This document shows positions 32,860 through 47,300 of a DNA stretch of 64,000 bases, in pieces. Origin of the DNA: Echria macrotheca (taxonomy: Eukaryota; Ascomycota; Sordariomycetes; Sordariales; Schizotheciaceae); NCBI GenBank assembly GCA_030411725.1, contig MU839840.1, positions 434,001 to 498,000 on the forward strand, given 5' to 3'. The first letter of the stretch is position 1. The number at the start of each line of letters is the position of its first letter. The position numbers were made by a program, and so were the translations under genes. The notes below the pieces were generated by a model, which did no database searches, was not told where the DNA came from, and saw nothing but the letters and a program-made list of their open reading frames with translations.

Positions 32860-34967
32860 GGAGTTCTTTAGGTGGAGGGGGGCTGTGGGGATGGTCTCTG
32901 TTGCTGGGATGCTGCGGTCATGGGGGGCGTCGAGGGTAATGCCGGAATGTTGATTACTTGGAATTAGAAATAAGCCAGTTTGATACTCTTGTCCTGTTGG
33001 TCTGTTGACTGGTTCGAGGGTTGAGTCGGGCTTTCTGTGTGTGTACTTGGCTGCGGTGGTCGCTGCTATCCAGAATGGGCTGCCGGATCTATACGCTGGG
33101 ACCTGGGCAGCGGGGAGGTTGATAGCAATGGTGTTGGTTCAACTGGTTGTGTGGTTGTTGATAATTTCCCCAGTATTTTGAGGGGGGGCTACTGCCACCG
33201 GCACGGGCAGTTCATAACAAGAGGACAATCAACCGATGAGAGATTGTTTCTTGGGGTTGGTGGTGAGGACTATATCGTACCGTATCGTACCGTACCCTGT
33301 CAACTCTACTTCAAGGCGCGTGGTGCATCTCGATGTGTGGTTACCTACCTGCATAGGTGGTGGTCTAAGATCAGCCCCTGAGAAGGAAGGAAGGATCCCG
33401 AGTCTGATTTCGAGGACAAGGTCGATAGGCTGGCTGGCTGGCTGGGCTACCTTCCTACCTTCCTACCTACCTACCTGTAAATATGTGGACAGTTTGATGT
33501 GATGGCGTCGTTTTATTTTACGGGTATTGGGAGAACGAACAGAAGGGGGGAAGTGTCAACATATCCCCAAGAAAAAAGACATATATATACGGAGGGCACC
33601 GAGACTTGGTATTATGATCTCGTTTGGAGATATATATAAAGATATAAATCGGGAATATAGGGGGGAGGTGTGTGAATGTGATTCCTCAACGGCCATTGGG
33701 CTTTTCTCATGTCTTGTCCACCATCGCGTGGATTGGGGGTGTAAAGAAAGGGGGGTATGTTGACAACTCCCTCTGCGTTGAGTGGGTGGTCTTGAGGAGC
33801 TGGGATTATCTGGATAATTCGGAGTGGCTTATCATCTCTTTTATTTCCCGAGATGTTGGACGTATTCCTACTCTACTTGGATTTGCAGTAGTATATTTTA
33901 CACTCAAGAACACAGAAATGGGCTGGTTGAGGACTACGGGTCTATCCCAATTTACTTGGCAGGTGAAGGGTCTTTTTTTCTCTGAGGGGATTGATTGCAC
34001 TGTGGAAAGGCAAGCCGGTTCAAATGGTGCATGAGTAGCTAACCTAAGGGTGTGAGTTGTGTTGATTGACCTAGGTCAGTTTCCTGATCTGGATCCGGCT
34101 GCCATGTAAATACTCGATCGTGATAGCTTCATGCCTGGAAGGTCAGGTAACAAAAGAGAACAAAACAATACAAAGGTCTTTATCGTGCAGGTATCACTGG
34201 CAACCTCGGTGCCTTACAGGCAGCGTTGCTGCCCTGGAGGGGACTGAGTTTTCCACAGCGACGAGAGAGGACTAACCCTGGTATGAAGGTGATATGTGTG
34301 TTGACAAACCAAGATAGTTCGGTCTCACATCATCCGCTTCGTCTTCAGAAGGTAGGGAGGGATACATGTTTACCATCCGTGATCATGGAACGGAAACTTT
34401 GGATCGTCTGCCAGGAGATGAGATGAGTTTGACGGTGGACTTTGAGCAATGGATATCGTCAATGTACACCAAGGATATCCCAAAAGACTGAGTGAAAATG
34501 GATGATCAGACAGACAAGGCCATATTTCGCCCCCCCCTGACTGAAGGGTGGGTGTGAGGTACGGTGTCATGAAATTGCGCCGCCCCATTCTCGATAAGGG
34601 AGGTGTCATCCCCACCTTGCCTTGATACTGTCTGCTGTCTGCAGTCATTCTGACTGCCTGCTGTCAACCCGACAGGTGGCGACAACAGGGCCGTTATCAA
34701 CAACGTCAACAAACACACATAGCGGCCCAACGAAATGTCTCCAGAAGCTTCCGCCCCGCCTGCAGATAATCTCATGAGAAAAAGTCATGTCATAAACAAT
34801 CTGATCTTGATTGTTATGGTTACAATTTCCTTTCTTGCTGTTTGGGTCCGCCTTGTTTGGGCGGCATGTTTACGTGGTGGACGACGAACGTGGGCCTTTC
34901 ACCGAACACAAAACACACAGCAGCAGCAGCACCAGGACACACAACGCTAGGACACAACGCCCCTTGG

Positions 34968-34990
34968 CGTGTGTGTGCGTGTGTGTGTGC
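34968..34990 (+). repeat. (GT)n microsatellite
   Basis: A GT tract with one interruption (GTGTGTGTGC-GTGTGTGTGTGC). A CAGCAGCAG stretch lies 40 bases upstream. Confidence 0.8.
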
Positions 34991-36109
34991 ATGACGGCAC
35001 TAGCATTAGCTCCGTGTTCATGGGGAGGGGTGGACATATATATATGTAACATGTGTCCGCTAGTCTAGTTCAATGTACCCAAGGAAAGAGAGGGGGTGGG
35101 TACATGTCGTGTACTGGCTCTGTACCCCTTTTATTGACCCAAGTACCTACCTTATGGTAGATGGGACGGGGTGGTTGGTGGTGGACACAGAAGTAGCGAG
35201 CAATGATCTGATCTCGTGAAAGACATTGATAGATGAGGCGACTTACGCAGATATGTCAGTCTCTCTCTCTGAAATGTCTGGCAAATCAGAGAACACCGGG
35301 CCATCCATCGACATCGACAACGGACGGGACGGGGAAGCTGCTGTATATAATAACTAAAAGAAATCGGAGAACAACCTCCTGGAAACAAATAAACATCCCC
35401 CATTCTTTACCGCACGGATATCAACATGTTTAAAAAAAAACAGGGGGGCGTGGAAATAGAACAAAACACCGAAAACGCGGACACGCCGGCGGCACCGAAC
35501 ACAACCCGAGCAGACGAGCTCGTTGGATCGCTGAGGACGTGTGACCATTGCACAGTTTTATCCTCCGGGCCCGAATGTGACCTCTAGCTTTGGTCTTATG
35601 TTGTGGATAGGGGGGCGTGAGCAGGGGGGTTGTAATGGGGTGAGTCCGAAGTCGGGATAGGTACCAGTCTTTTCCTTTCCTTTGTTGTTGGGGCTGGTTG
35701 GCTGTTTGGGCCTTGACTGTGGTTTGTTTCATAGCGTGGAGAAAATGGCTTATGTCGATATTGTTTTTGGGGGTGCATTTTTGTACCCCAGTATCTCTTG
35801 AATGTAAAAAGCTCTTGGGTAGAGTCAAGGGATATGAATCGCAAAACGGTGGCGCGAGTCAACAAGGCTTCATCGTCTGTCCGTTCACACCTTGGTAACT
35901 TGGCCATCCATCTGCGTGGAAAAACACTCTCAAGGCCAGAGAGCCCGGAGACAGGAGCAGCCAGCCGGGCTTCCAGAGATGTACCCCTACAAAGGGAAAT
36001 AGGCATGGCCGTATCGAGCAGAAAGAAGCCAGCTACTTTGGGCGTAGAGATTTGTAAAGACCCCTAAAAAATCCTCCCTTCTTTACTCGGTCTGTTTCGA
36101 ATCACACAC

Positions 36110-36185
36110 AGAGAGAGGGGGGAGAGAGAGAGAGAGATAGAAAGGAAGAGAGAGAAAGGAAGAGAGAGAGAGAAAGAGAGATAGA
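36110..36185 (+). repeat. 76-base purine (GA/GGAA) tract
   Basis: A nearly pure plus-strand purine run of GAGAGA, GGAAGAGAG and GAAAGAG units, with only single T interruptions (GATAG). The mirror-type symmetry would allow triplex (H-DNA) formation. Confidence 0.85.
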
Positions 36186-36893
36186 AGCACCTACTATTCC
36201 CCTGCCTCCACATTCTTTCTTCAGGGGTTCACCACCCGACTCCAAAATTACATCGCATCGGTCATCAAAATATATCTCGGCAACAAGACTCCCAAGACAC
36301 AGACTCATAGAGAAAACGGGCAACTCATCCCGACCTACCCATCACACCATGAGCAGTGTCTGCTTCGCATTCTCTTCTATACTCACAACCGCTGCGCCTC
36401 CTTTTTCCGATCCGTCCTCCAGTTTTTCACCATCTTCACATAAACACCTACAAGCCCTACAAGTCCAGCCCGGGCAGAAAGTCTTCTCCCACTACCACCA
36501 ATCTAATCTAACCTCAACCCATTATTTTGAGAGAGCACTCACGACGGTTCTTTGTAGGATAACTATTCACGGTGATTAAGGATGGAGAACCTTGACGTGG
36601 TTACGCCTCAGACCGCCCGGCCACGTTGCCTTTTTATTTGTTAGATGTCTTTGTATCCAAGATACAAATGGCTATATAAACATGTGTGCGTGGTGTGTGG
36701 GGTTGATGTGGTGAAGCCAAACAGTCAATCTAGTACACATCTGTGTCAACCATCACCACTGAGACGACAGAGTTGGTCCAATCACAGCCATGGTAAATGA
36801 CCATGCACGCTGATGCTCTTTATACTACCGCTAGTATCCATGTTTACCTTATGCATTGCCCGTTTCCCATGTTGAAGTGTATGTCTAAGCCGG

Positions 36894-38361
36894 CTACAAC
36901 GCCCCAGGCGCCTTGGCCGTCACAACCGCAATCGGCCGCCCCCGTCCGGCCCGCTTGCCCCGTATAAACCTCTCGACTCGCGTCGCGGTCTCGATAATCT
37001 CCGTGTACTGGACCACCTTTTCCGGCGCCGCATCTTCACCCAGTTGGTACCCCGGATGTAGCACCAGGTTCGTGATCTTACCCCAGTTCCCGACCCAGTC
37101 GACGGTGTCTTGGTCGATCTTGGCCGCCAGGGCCGGGAACCATTCTCCACACCCAGTAAGATCCAGATACTCGAGCTCATAGAGGCTCTTGCTCAGCCGT
37201 CGCAGCACCACGATCGCCTCTGCCCAGTCGTCATCCATTGAGTCTGCCCTGTATTAGCGCTTGTCTTCATCCTAGCAGAGACAAACTCACGGCTATACGG
37301 GCCCGTTCCCGAGTATTGGACCGGCCGGCCTGTGGGAGAGTCAAACGACGCTAGCTTCGCGTTTGGCGTCAGAGACGGCTCCGGCCAGAAAGCCAAACTC
37401 AGATGGGTGAGCATCGAGCAATGCGAGGCAAAACTCAGCAGATGCCGCCATGAGACAACGTGCGCGCGGTCCGGGTGGATTGCGAGAGACAAGTGCGTCA
37501 AGTTAGGAAGCAGCGGCCGCGGAATCGTGGACTGAAGTTCCTCCGGCACATCCCACGACTCCTGGGGGTCTACATCCTTCGCGTGGGGCGGGAATAACAA
37601 TACCGAGAGTTCTCGCAGCTTCAGAGACATGCCCACGGAGCCCGTTAGGTCGAGGTGGTACATCTTCTCGTTGGCCGGGTAGGGACTTGGCCGAGCCTCG
37701 CCTTCATCCTCGTCCGGGACCTCCGGAGGAAAGAGGATCACCCGGAGGTCTCCAACAGACACACCGCCCTGAGACAACATACTAATGTACGAAATCAGTG
37801 CTGTCCGAAGATGGTCGGGTAGATCGTAGAGGCAATATTGAAGATAGGACTTCAAAAAGTCCCAATCCGCAACGAACTGCCTCAAGACAAGGTCTACGAG
37901 GCTCCCTTCCTCAGGAAGGTAGGCTCCGGGCAGAGCTCTGCCCCCGTATACCTCTCGCTCGCCATACTGCTGCGTCTTCTGGGCGGCTGCGTAGCGGGCG
38001 GCATCCGAGACCCAGCTGCGCGGAGGCGGTGGACCGGCCTGGGGAGCCGAGCGGCGATCTTGATTGCGTGGCCGTAGGGGCGGCGCCTCGGGCAGCTGGA
38101 GGATGTTGCGGATCAGAGGGGGAAGAGTAGGCAGGACCTCTACGGGACGGACCTGGACACCATGGCTCGGGCGATTTCGCCGCAGGGCCGCGAGCAGCTC
38201 GTTGACGCCACGGTCCCCCGGACGACCTGGAGGATAAGGTTAGCGACAGTCGACAAAGGGGCAGGCTTGAGCGCACCGTGTTGGGTGCCGCTCCTGCGGT
38301 GCGACGCGGGGGCCGTGGACGGTGGCTTGGAGTATAACGCTTGGTGTCGTTTCTTGGGCAT
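36894..38361 (-). CDS. Uncharacterised fungal LRR-like protein
   Basis: Three exons were inferred: 38361-38277, 38226-37291 and 37243-36894, giving 456 residues. Intron 1 has a CGCTAAC branch site. The start at 38361 gives MPKKRHQALYSK, a basic N-terminus. The mid part contains LRR-like spacing of Leu: LDLTGSVGMSLKLRELSVLLFPP, LPNLTHLSLAIHP, LTHLSLAFWP, LEYLDLTGCGEW. No F-box was seen at the N-terminus (GVNELLAALRR instead). The end is basic and ordered (RVERFIRGKRAGRGRP). Proteins of this build are common and unnamed in Sordariomycetes. A scaffold or substrate-recognition role is possible but unproven. The first exon was joined by phase: the alternative of reading through intron 1 hits a stop after SRSVP. 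Confidence 0.78.
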
Positions 38362-41300
38362 CACACTGGACGGCAAGATGCAGCGATGGAAATCAAGGGC
38401 AGTTGTGGTCCGGACTTGACACGAGGCCTGAGACTGGTGTTGCGTGGAAGACTGCACGTCATTCCAGCCTGCTTGTCGCCCGCTGCCTCTGCCCGGTGGG
38501 AAGAGTCATTCATCAGCGGCCCCCATTGCGCCTTCCACGCTGCTTCGGTCGGTGGCGGGGCTGTTGAGCGCGAAGTGCGAGCTCAAACGAACTGGGTAAG
38601 CTCTGTTAAGCTCTGAGGGACCCACCCGCCGTGGACCCACCGCTGACCCCACAAGCCAAGCTCAAGTCGTCAACGGCTTCAACCGTTCAACGTCGGTCCA
38701 CCCAACGTCCACCTGAACAAAACATCGACGAACGCCCGCCGGGATATTTCGCGGCCCCAAACCGACCACACCCCTTGTACAAGCTCTCTACACACGCCCC
38801 AATCTCCCCAGCCGCCGGGCTCGTCCCTTCGGCGCTCCGGGACAGCCCGAAACCACATGCGAGAGAGGGCAGCACTTTGTCTGGGCGAGGTGCCCCCATT
38901 CGTCTTATTGGATAGTACTTTTCCCGTCTGCCTTGTCTCGTCGGCCCATGGGACCGCGAGAATCTGCATTTTGGACGAGAAGCAGGTCGGAGCTATTGGG
39001 CCATGTTGCGCCGAGCCCATCTGCAGACCAGCCAGAGCTAGACTAAACCGCAGCGCGGCACCCGTACCCTGGTTCCCCCCCAACATCCTATCCTGTGCAC
39101 CTTAACGACTTCGATGAGGCCGCCTCAATCTAGATGCTACTTTCGCCACCCTCTCCGCGTCCGCCTCGAAAGACGTTTGCCCGCCGTCGACCCATCTGAC
39201 CACCAGCCGATCCTCGTCCCAGATCCGAAAATGCACCGCTCTGTAGCTGCGTCTTCCACTTCCACCTCCTCCAGCTTCCGTAACCACGGCTGTGCGCTTT
39301 TGTGCTGTTATCGGGCCTTGGATCCTCCCATCCTATCCTGTCCAAGGTACAGGTACCCAGGCCAAAGAAACCCGCGACTGGCTGCCCAGCCTCGCTGCTA
39401 TTCTTAGCCCCCATACCCCAGACACCTACGTCCAGGTGAATGCCTCGCCGAATCGGGTGTTAAATGGCCTATGCCTCTGGTTTTTGGTCTGCTGATCTTT
39501 TCGGAATCCTACAATAAGCATACATTGGTGCCTTGAGCCTTTTACCGCCCCAGATCCACCTCTTCTTTCCGATCGACTCCCCCTTTCCTGAAGAATCGAG
39601 ATTATTCCGCCCCGGTCCCGACGACGATAGCGTATGACTTATGCAGAGCGGCGATCGCGCGGGCCCTCGGGGTGAGTAGAAGGCCGTTGGGCATCGACTG
39701 GAGCTTTTCTTCTGCTGGTTTGCGATTTCGGCTCCTGGATCCGCTGGCACTCAGACGGGGTCAGGGGCTGTCTTACCCTCCGGTCTGATGACGGGGGGAT
39801 GGAAACATCCTGCCCATCTCTGTCCCACGCTGGCCACGCGGTGGACAATGAGCCCGTCTGAACAGCAGCTACCCCGGTTCCATACGGAGCATCCGGCCAT
39901 CCGATCTCCCAAGGGATCGTGGCTGCCCCGTCCAGGGCTCGCCCTCGCTTGTGCTCCGCTAGGCTTCTCGGTGAGACCAACAGTTCCCTGACAGCCATAC
40001 TGCCGACCTCGTATGAGACAAGCAGCATGCCGCCGGAGTGTCAACAACGGGAACCGGCGAGCGGGGCCATGTGTCACAGCGCTAAGGGCCAGGTGGGGAT
40101 AAACATCGCCGCCGGACGCGGTTGGTCCTGTTTAGAGCGCCCCCCTCCATGACGGGCCGAGAGACGTGATGCGCGTAATGACATGTTTGTATGACAAAGG
40201 ATGTAGGACTCGTTTCGAGACTGACGGCGGGACCGCAAGCGCCAACATCGACCACGCTCTTGAAGCCCCTATCCTTGATCACCATCCGCTTACCCCCGTA
40301 TGTCGGATCTCGCCTTTTGCAGGCCGGAGCTCACTCCGCACCGCGAGGCAGCTTTCGTCATGCTCGCCTCCAATCCCGTCTTCCCGATCCTGCCCTCCCG
40401 CCTCTGGTTATGAATCGGTCGATCGACGGTCTGCGTCCGGAAGGGGATGCGCATTTGTTGACCACACGTCCAAGGCGAGAGCACCGGAACGGTGCAGTGC
40501 CGCCATCGTTCGCACGGCCAACGAAATGGGCAGGGCGGCGCGTCAACGGCCTGCTGTGGAAGCAAAGAATCGTCGAGAGAGCCTGAAAGAGATTTTGTCA
40601 GGCCGTATTCGGAATCGTTTAGCGAACAAATCGGGAAACCTGAGTCGACACAAACCTAGGTCTGGGGGCAGAGGAAGGCACGTCGGGTCGCGCAACCTTA
40701 GCCAGACTCCCCAGCATGGAACGTTTTTCTCGGCAGCGAAGAAATCCGCCATGATCCCCTATCAGGATGTCGTGAAATGTGTTGGACGGTATGTATGCTG
40801 TGATCCCTACCGAGAGCCTGGCTTTCACAGGCATGCTTCAAGCTCAAGAGCATTGAACCGACATCGTCCATGCTCCGATCCGCAAAACGCCTGCGGCTGT
40901 CTCCCATTCCCGCAGGCCGACCTAGACTGCATGTGCATTGACGGATCGACGGTCTCAACAATTATCTCGGCGCCTGTGGCGGATGGGAATTATCCACAGC
41001 AAGCCGAGTCTCGTGGCTCGCCTCTCTGCCACGGTGCTGGATCCAGTCGCACTGCCGTCTAGGGGCACGTCAACACCGGACAGCTGCTCGGTGGCTGGCT
41101 GCTTCTCGAAGCCAAGGAATCTTCGCGCTTTCGCCAGAACAAGCTGCCTGGTGTCACCTCCCATCAGTACAGGGCATGATTGGTGCCTGTCTCCTCTGAG
41201 GGATAACCGAAGGTAAGCTTCGAGGGCTGGACCACCAAAGGGTAAGACAGCTTCCCTGGCAGATTGTCGTCGCTGCGTTGACGGCGGGCCAAAACGCGTG

Positions 41301-44300
41301 CAAGGAGGTACCCTACCCGAACAGCACACGCCTATGACGTGCCGGAAGGTAATCGACAACAGAGTTCAAGGAGGGGGCCGACGAAGGATGGGAAGGATGC
41401 CATGGAGAAACTGGTTCAGGAAGCCGAAGCCTGGTGAACCTGGATCGCAGCCAGACTTGTTTGGTTTTGTACAACCCGAACAGCAGCACCATAGGCTTGG
41501 GCTCCCACCCTTCCACCGCGCGAGATAACGCCCGTCACCAGAGAGAAAGCCCAACTGCAGGGACCTGGACAAAAGACTTCCGAATAGTTAGGCCTCACCG
41601 ACTTGATTCTGCTTAGGAACCATCTCGTGATGCTGATGATGGAGGGCCACGCACTCCGTCCATTGATGCTTCGGAATGAGGGCTGCGCCATCATTCCAGC
41701 CTTGTAGCAAAACGTATCGACAGCGAATCGAGTTTCCGAGATTAGATGAAGGAGGAGATAGGGTGGGAGCCATATGTCGGAACAGGTAGCGTGATTGCTC
41801 CCAAAGGCCTTCAACGCTCACGGCCGGGATGGGATGGACAGTCGGCTCCTCCGCCTTTTTACGATTATTCCCACGGCGAGAGTAATCGAATCGGACAAGA
41901 CGGTTTTCGATAAGAGGTCCGGTCCATCAATGGCCGAGAATGCCATGTCTGCCCTAGGCATCAGAGCGGCCGATGGGGGTCTCTCTACCTGGCTTGGATT
42001 TGAGTAATTGGAGCTCACCGACGTGCTGGAAAGGCCCTCTGTCCCCACGCTAAGAAGCAACGAGTACTCCCATGCTTCGTACCCCTGGAGGTCGACAAGT
42101 ACCAACTCGTACTGTGCTCACTCGCAAGCTCGCATGCTATGCGCCAATGGCATGCTCGTCGCCGCGGGGAGAACATGTTTGTGCTTGAATAGCTCCAGGT
42201 AGCCCTGATCATGGCGGGGAGGAAGCGATCCCTGGTGGTATGCGAGGAGACATCCAACTCTCAACGACAGGCCCGCTGGGCCTGGCACTCCGGCGAGCGC
42301 CATACACCCGCCTTGCGCATGCCAAGAGACGTTGGCTCGCAACGGGGCATACAACAAGTGCCGTCCTCGAGCAGAGGGCAGCCTTGAGCCTCGACATCGG
42401 TGCAGAACAAGATTCCGGGGCAGGACCCTTTGCGACATGGGCGTCCAGCCAAGCAGCCGGCGGGCATCATGATCTTCGTCGTCGACGAGGGAATCTGTCC
42501 AGCCGCATATGCCGCTGCATCGTGGTCTGCATCGCACCCTTGTTCACATACTGGAACTCTTCACACCCTCTGGAGGACTGCGCTGCGTCACTGTCCCACC
42601 AATCGTGGCCCCGGGAGCAGCCACCAGAGCTGGCCAGATTCTGACGTGGACCGACAACGGTCGTCCGGGCGATGACGATCTCGGGGAGCTGCGGCGCTTC
42701 TCGAACGTCGTGGATATCGCTAGCTTTGTAATGGTGTTGAATGCCGTTGCTGGAAAAAGTCGATGGTCTGCCGGCGAGGAAAGAGTGGTGCCGGCATCCT
42801 GTTCCTACCTTGATCGCCTGATGCGGAATCTCGACCACGGCCGACCTGGAGCTGCCTTTGTGATTGGCCTGTCGCGTGCATCCTCGGTCCACTTCTGGGC
42901 CGTCCACTTACACACGGCAACTGCTCTCAGAGCTTCCTGCCTCACGAGAAGGGAGAGCTGCAAGACGAGCAGTCGCAAAATGGAAAGAGCGGGAAGTGGG
43001 GGTTGCATTCAAGTCCGGTCCCGATTGTTCCTACCTTAGTCGTCTGGCTGGGCTCTTAGGGCAAACTGGGGAAGCCCCCTTCTCTCTCTCAGCCCAGAAG
43101 AAGCTACGGTTGTTGGCTACGATGCTTAGCGCTGCGACAACCACCCATTCAGGAGGGTGGCTTCGATATTTCCCGCCACGGCGATTGGCCGATCGAAACG
43201 ATCGACCACGCAATTGTTTCTCCACAAAGCCAGTCTGCACTTGTGGTCCAGCCTGTCAGAGAAGATGCCGGGAAGGAAGCTACGGACCGTTTCCTGCTGG
43301 CGGCAGCGCGGGGCGCTGTGACGACCCCGTTCCGACCGCTGGGCAGCTGGCGGAGGAGCGCTTTCCTGGCGATGACATGGGATCCACACATCAGCTCGAC
43401 AAGAGACGACAAGCCCGCCATTCTTTGGGCCCGTTCTGGCCCTGTGTCATGTGAAGCCCAACTGTCTGTAGGTCGCAGATCGCATGGCTCGCTCACCGGG
43501 TACGTGGTGTCTCGTCCGATCGGCAGCGGATCCGGATTGGGCGACGCTAGACTGAACGCCTCCAGGCGGATGCGTTCATGCATCTCCTGGCCTTTGACAG
43601 ATTGATCAGAGGTGAAACAGAACCTCAGCGGGCGCGGATGGCCTCATGGTTCGCCCGCCATCGTCGCTCAAAATGGACCCTTGGTTTGGCCAAAAGCTGG
43701 GGACAAGATGATGTGTCACATGGCACAAAGATCTGGAGATCTCAGAAAGACGTGTGGAAAGATGCCTGGCGGGCGCGGTGCAAGCCGTGACGCCGCCCTG
43801 TGCTCCGATCGCCTCTGGCAGCCGACGCAGCAGCCGTTTGCCATATGCCTTCGGGAAGGGCTTGCTTGCGTCCAGACAAGCCCTCGCAGCGTACACGGTG
43901 GTTACGCCGCGAGTCGGACGTCGGATCCTGACGGGCCCGGCTGGTGGGTATTACTACTCGCATCTCATTCCAGCTGGCGTTGCTGAATGGCCTAGATATT
44001 GACGGCCCGATCCGTTTTCTCCATTGTCCGCTCGGTATCCACCCGCCTCCCTATCTCTGACGAGTCTGCCCTCTCCGACGGCCCACCGACTCTGGCACAG
44101 TCCTTGCTGCCCTTCCGAGCTCCTTCCCTCACCCTCCACCCCCCGGGCGGTTGTTGGCCAGCCTGGCAGGGACATGGCGGCCTGGGGCAATCGTCAGCGA
44201 TGAGCATGTCGCGCAGGAAATCGAAATCGAGGGCAGCTTCCGGAGGCCCCGCAGCAAACTGCGGGAGCCAAGTTCCTTTCTTGCCGCGATACCATCAGGG

Positions 44301-47300
44301 TGCAGATCCGCCTCCGGTATTGGCACCGTCCTAGGTACTGCTTGTTCCAATGCTACTCGTCGGCCACGGCCAATCATCAGCGTTGGCTTGCAAAAGCCTC
44401 GCCCCTCTGGAGGAAACGGCCGAAAGACTCTCAGATCTGAAACAATAGTACGAGCTCCCTCCTTTCCACGGTGGAAAGCGCCCCGTCAATCATGGGAGCT
44501 GGCATCGGATTGGCGGCCTTGGATGTCCTGGTGGCTGGGCGGGCGCATCTATTCGAAGACGACGGGAACCTGCACAAACGACATTTGGACAAACCGCCCA
44601 CTCAACCTCATTAGACGGCCTAGCGTCGACCGAGCCATATTGATCATGCATCTAACAACACGAGGGCCCTCCAAGCCCTGCCTGTTGGGACGTCCGATGC
44701 CTGTGTTTGGAGACTGTCATGGATCCGTCTCCATCGGCGCAGCCATGATGGGGGTGCTCGACGTGCTCCGGTCCCAGGCAGAGCGGACGGTCGGGTAATG
44801 GAGGGCACGATCGGCCGGGTAGATGCCTCCCCGTCGACCAACCGGTCAAAATGATGAGCAGGATGCCCGTCTCTCCGCGTGGTCCTGACTAGTAGCGAGG
44901 TGGTCGTCGGGACCGTCAGGTTATGGATGGCCCTCAGACGGATGATGATCGAGCCTCTTCTCTCCTCGTCTGTCACGCCGGCTCACTTCCGCTCGTCGGA
45001 AATCTGTAGCCACTAACCGGGCATATCCTCGACATTGCCGCCCAAGGGATCGGTAAGGCAAATCTGCGGATCATGGAGTCCCAGGCTTGAGATGTGGTCA
45101 ACGGAACTCCAACCAGTTCGATGGGCACGCGCTTCGAAGAGAGACCAGGCTGGGTGGTGGGCTTCCTCACGTGTGCGGACCAAGCGAGCCCACTCCTCTC
45201 GAGTATCACAACGCAGCCTGAATGGTCTTGTTTCTGCATGGACTCTGTTCGGCCGTTGCCGAACACGTCAAGTCTATAGGGCCGAGAGCTGAAGGCCTGC
45301 TGCACCTTTGCGGTTTAGCTTTAGCTGCTACGCTGCCTTGTCGTCGCCTCACAGAGCGAGGTCGGCTTCTTCCGCCCAATTACCTTCTTCAACCCCTTGG
45401 GACCGGCGAGCACCTTTCACTTCACCTTCCTTGCCCGTCTTTCCCCGATACACACCCTCCCTTCGCCACTGGCCGGACAGGACGCTGGATATGAGATGCA
45501 GCCGGGCACGCAGCATCATCAATTTACCGTCAGCTCCAAGCCTACAGGCAGGCGGCCATTTCGGGTCCGTGTCGGGGACGGGCTTCGATTCGCCCAACAC
45601 TGGCCTTGAGGCATGCAGCTATCCGCCGCTGGTCTATCTCTGGCCGGGCAGTTCTCTATGAGCCCAAACAGGTGCTTGTAGGCGTAGAGACCCTTGACGG
45701 TATGGGTACTTGCATATCTGATGCGTGGAAGACGAGGATCCCAGCGAAGCGAGCAGGGCGGCCGCGTTCCTTGCACCTGGCCATGATGGCGCCGCAGCAG
45801 CCACGCCAAGGGGTAGTCGCAAATGTTCGCCGACGGAGCTTTTCCACGTCGAGATCTCCATCGCTCGGCTGCAAAGTGCGCGGGGAACGCCTTGACTGGG
45901 CCGCAATGGCGGTTGCAACTTCTGCTGTGACAACAGCGGCGACCCTATGCCTCGTCGCTAATATCTAGGGCTTGGGTGTCATCAGCGCCGTCAGGATGGG
46001 GCTCGTGGCGAACTGCCATCCCGTTTGCCTGGCCGCGAGTCTCCAAGGCACAGGGGAAGCATTGTTCTGCAACCCAGGCGGCTCCTTGCCTTGCTTGCCA
46101 GCGCGGTCCTTTTGGTCCAGATCTGAGTAGGTAGGCGGAGAGGAGAGGGAGAAGGGGAAGAGATTCGCTTTTTCTCACAAACACAGCTGGGTCCACGGGA
46201 CCTCTATCCACCAGTGAGTTGGCCGGCAACGGGGCTGGTAGCAACAGCAATCTAGCCCCCCCATCAGCTCGTCAGAACGAGGATATCAGACTCCAGTCTC
46301 GAGATTAAAAAAGACCGGGGACTCTCGAGTTTCCTCTCCACCCATGTGTCCCATCGCCCTTGTCTCAAATATCTGCACGACCGCGCTTTCCCGAGCGAGC
46401 TTAAGAAGGCATAGCAACCCCTCCCCCAGCCCATCTCCTTTGCCAGTACTCCCGGCTTTCGACCGTTCTTTGCTCCTTTCTAGCTTTCCAGACCGGTGCT
46501 AGAGACACTTACATCTCCTCCCCATCCTTGTGCCACCTCTGAAGCTGCCAGACCTCGGACGTAGCCAGTATCCTACCTCTGTACGATCCCCCTCTTGTCA
46601 CTGTGCCGGGGGTCCCGTTGAGGCTATATAGACGACTTCGATTCGATTCGATTCGAGATTCTGCATCCACCCAGACGGCGCCGCGCGCTTGTGTCGACGA
46701 GAGCGCTGTCGGAGGTTGTATCGGAGCAACAGAGGCTGCCACCGTCGTCGCCGATCGCCGCGCCATCAATTTCCCCGGACTTCACCGACGGAATACACCG
46801 CCGAGTCGAGTAACCGTTAGCAGGCTGGCGGGTAACGGACCCGCGAGACACGACCCCTTCGTCTTGCCAGACACGCGAGCAGGATAGAGAAGCGGCCCCA
46901 AGGTGCGTTGAAGTTGTTGCCTCGCAGCGGCTACTCGTTGCCGTTTTCGTCCGCATTCCTACAAGCAGATCAGTGTTCGACCCAGGAGGGCGGATCCCGG
47001 CTGCAGCGGTCACCTCCTTCATCCTGCACAGAGCCCTTTTTTTTTCTAATTCCGGGCAATCAGAGCAAGCATCGTTTATGTAGGGCGAATACTGATTCCG
47101 ACTAGGCACACCCAATCTTTCTCGGCTTGCATGCTGGTGCGTCCACCACCCCCGGGGGACAGTCCGTGACTGGAAGCGGCTAGAAGAGTGCGCATCGGTC
47201 GGTCGGGATGGTTTTGCAGGAAAGAAAGAAAGAGTGTGCTGCGAGGAGCACTGCGTACTGATCAGTGAGGACGATCCTCGCCTGCCTCTCCTCACTGTTC

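Larger units (their letters stand above)
32860..36893. other. 4-kb convergent spacer between glo3 and LRR-like gene
   Basis: No credible gene. An ATG-started 72-codon frame at 34735-34950 encodes one possible membrane helix (NNLILIVMVTISFLAVWV) but lacks any other support. The spacer is rich in simple repeats: CCTTCCTACC steps near 33450, CAG and GT tracts near 34.92-34.99 kb and a purine tract at 36.11 kb. It probably holds two long 3' regions. Confidence 0.5.

Noticed and set aside
34735..34950. 72-codon frame with a single predicted membrane helix
   Set aside because: Only one hydrophobic run supports it and it ends in repeat-coded Gln; kept as a remark, not a gene.
38140..38457. Reading through intron 1 of the LRR-like gene
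   Set aside because: The frame stops soon after SRSVP, while splicing at 38276/38227 opens a long frame that continues into the Leu-rich part.
40166..41062. 298-codon open frame in the 11-kb gene-free stretch
   Set aside because: Arg/Ser/Cys-rich composition without domain, signal peptide or splice context, overlapped by open frames on the other strand. GC-rich DNA gives such frames by chance.
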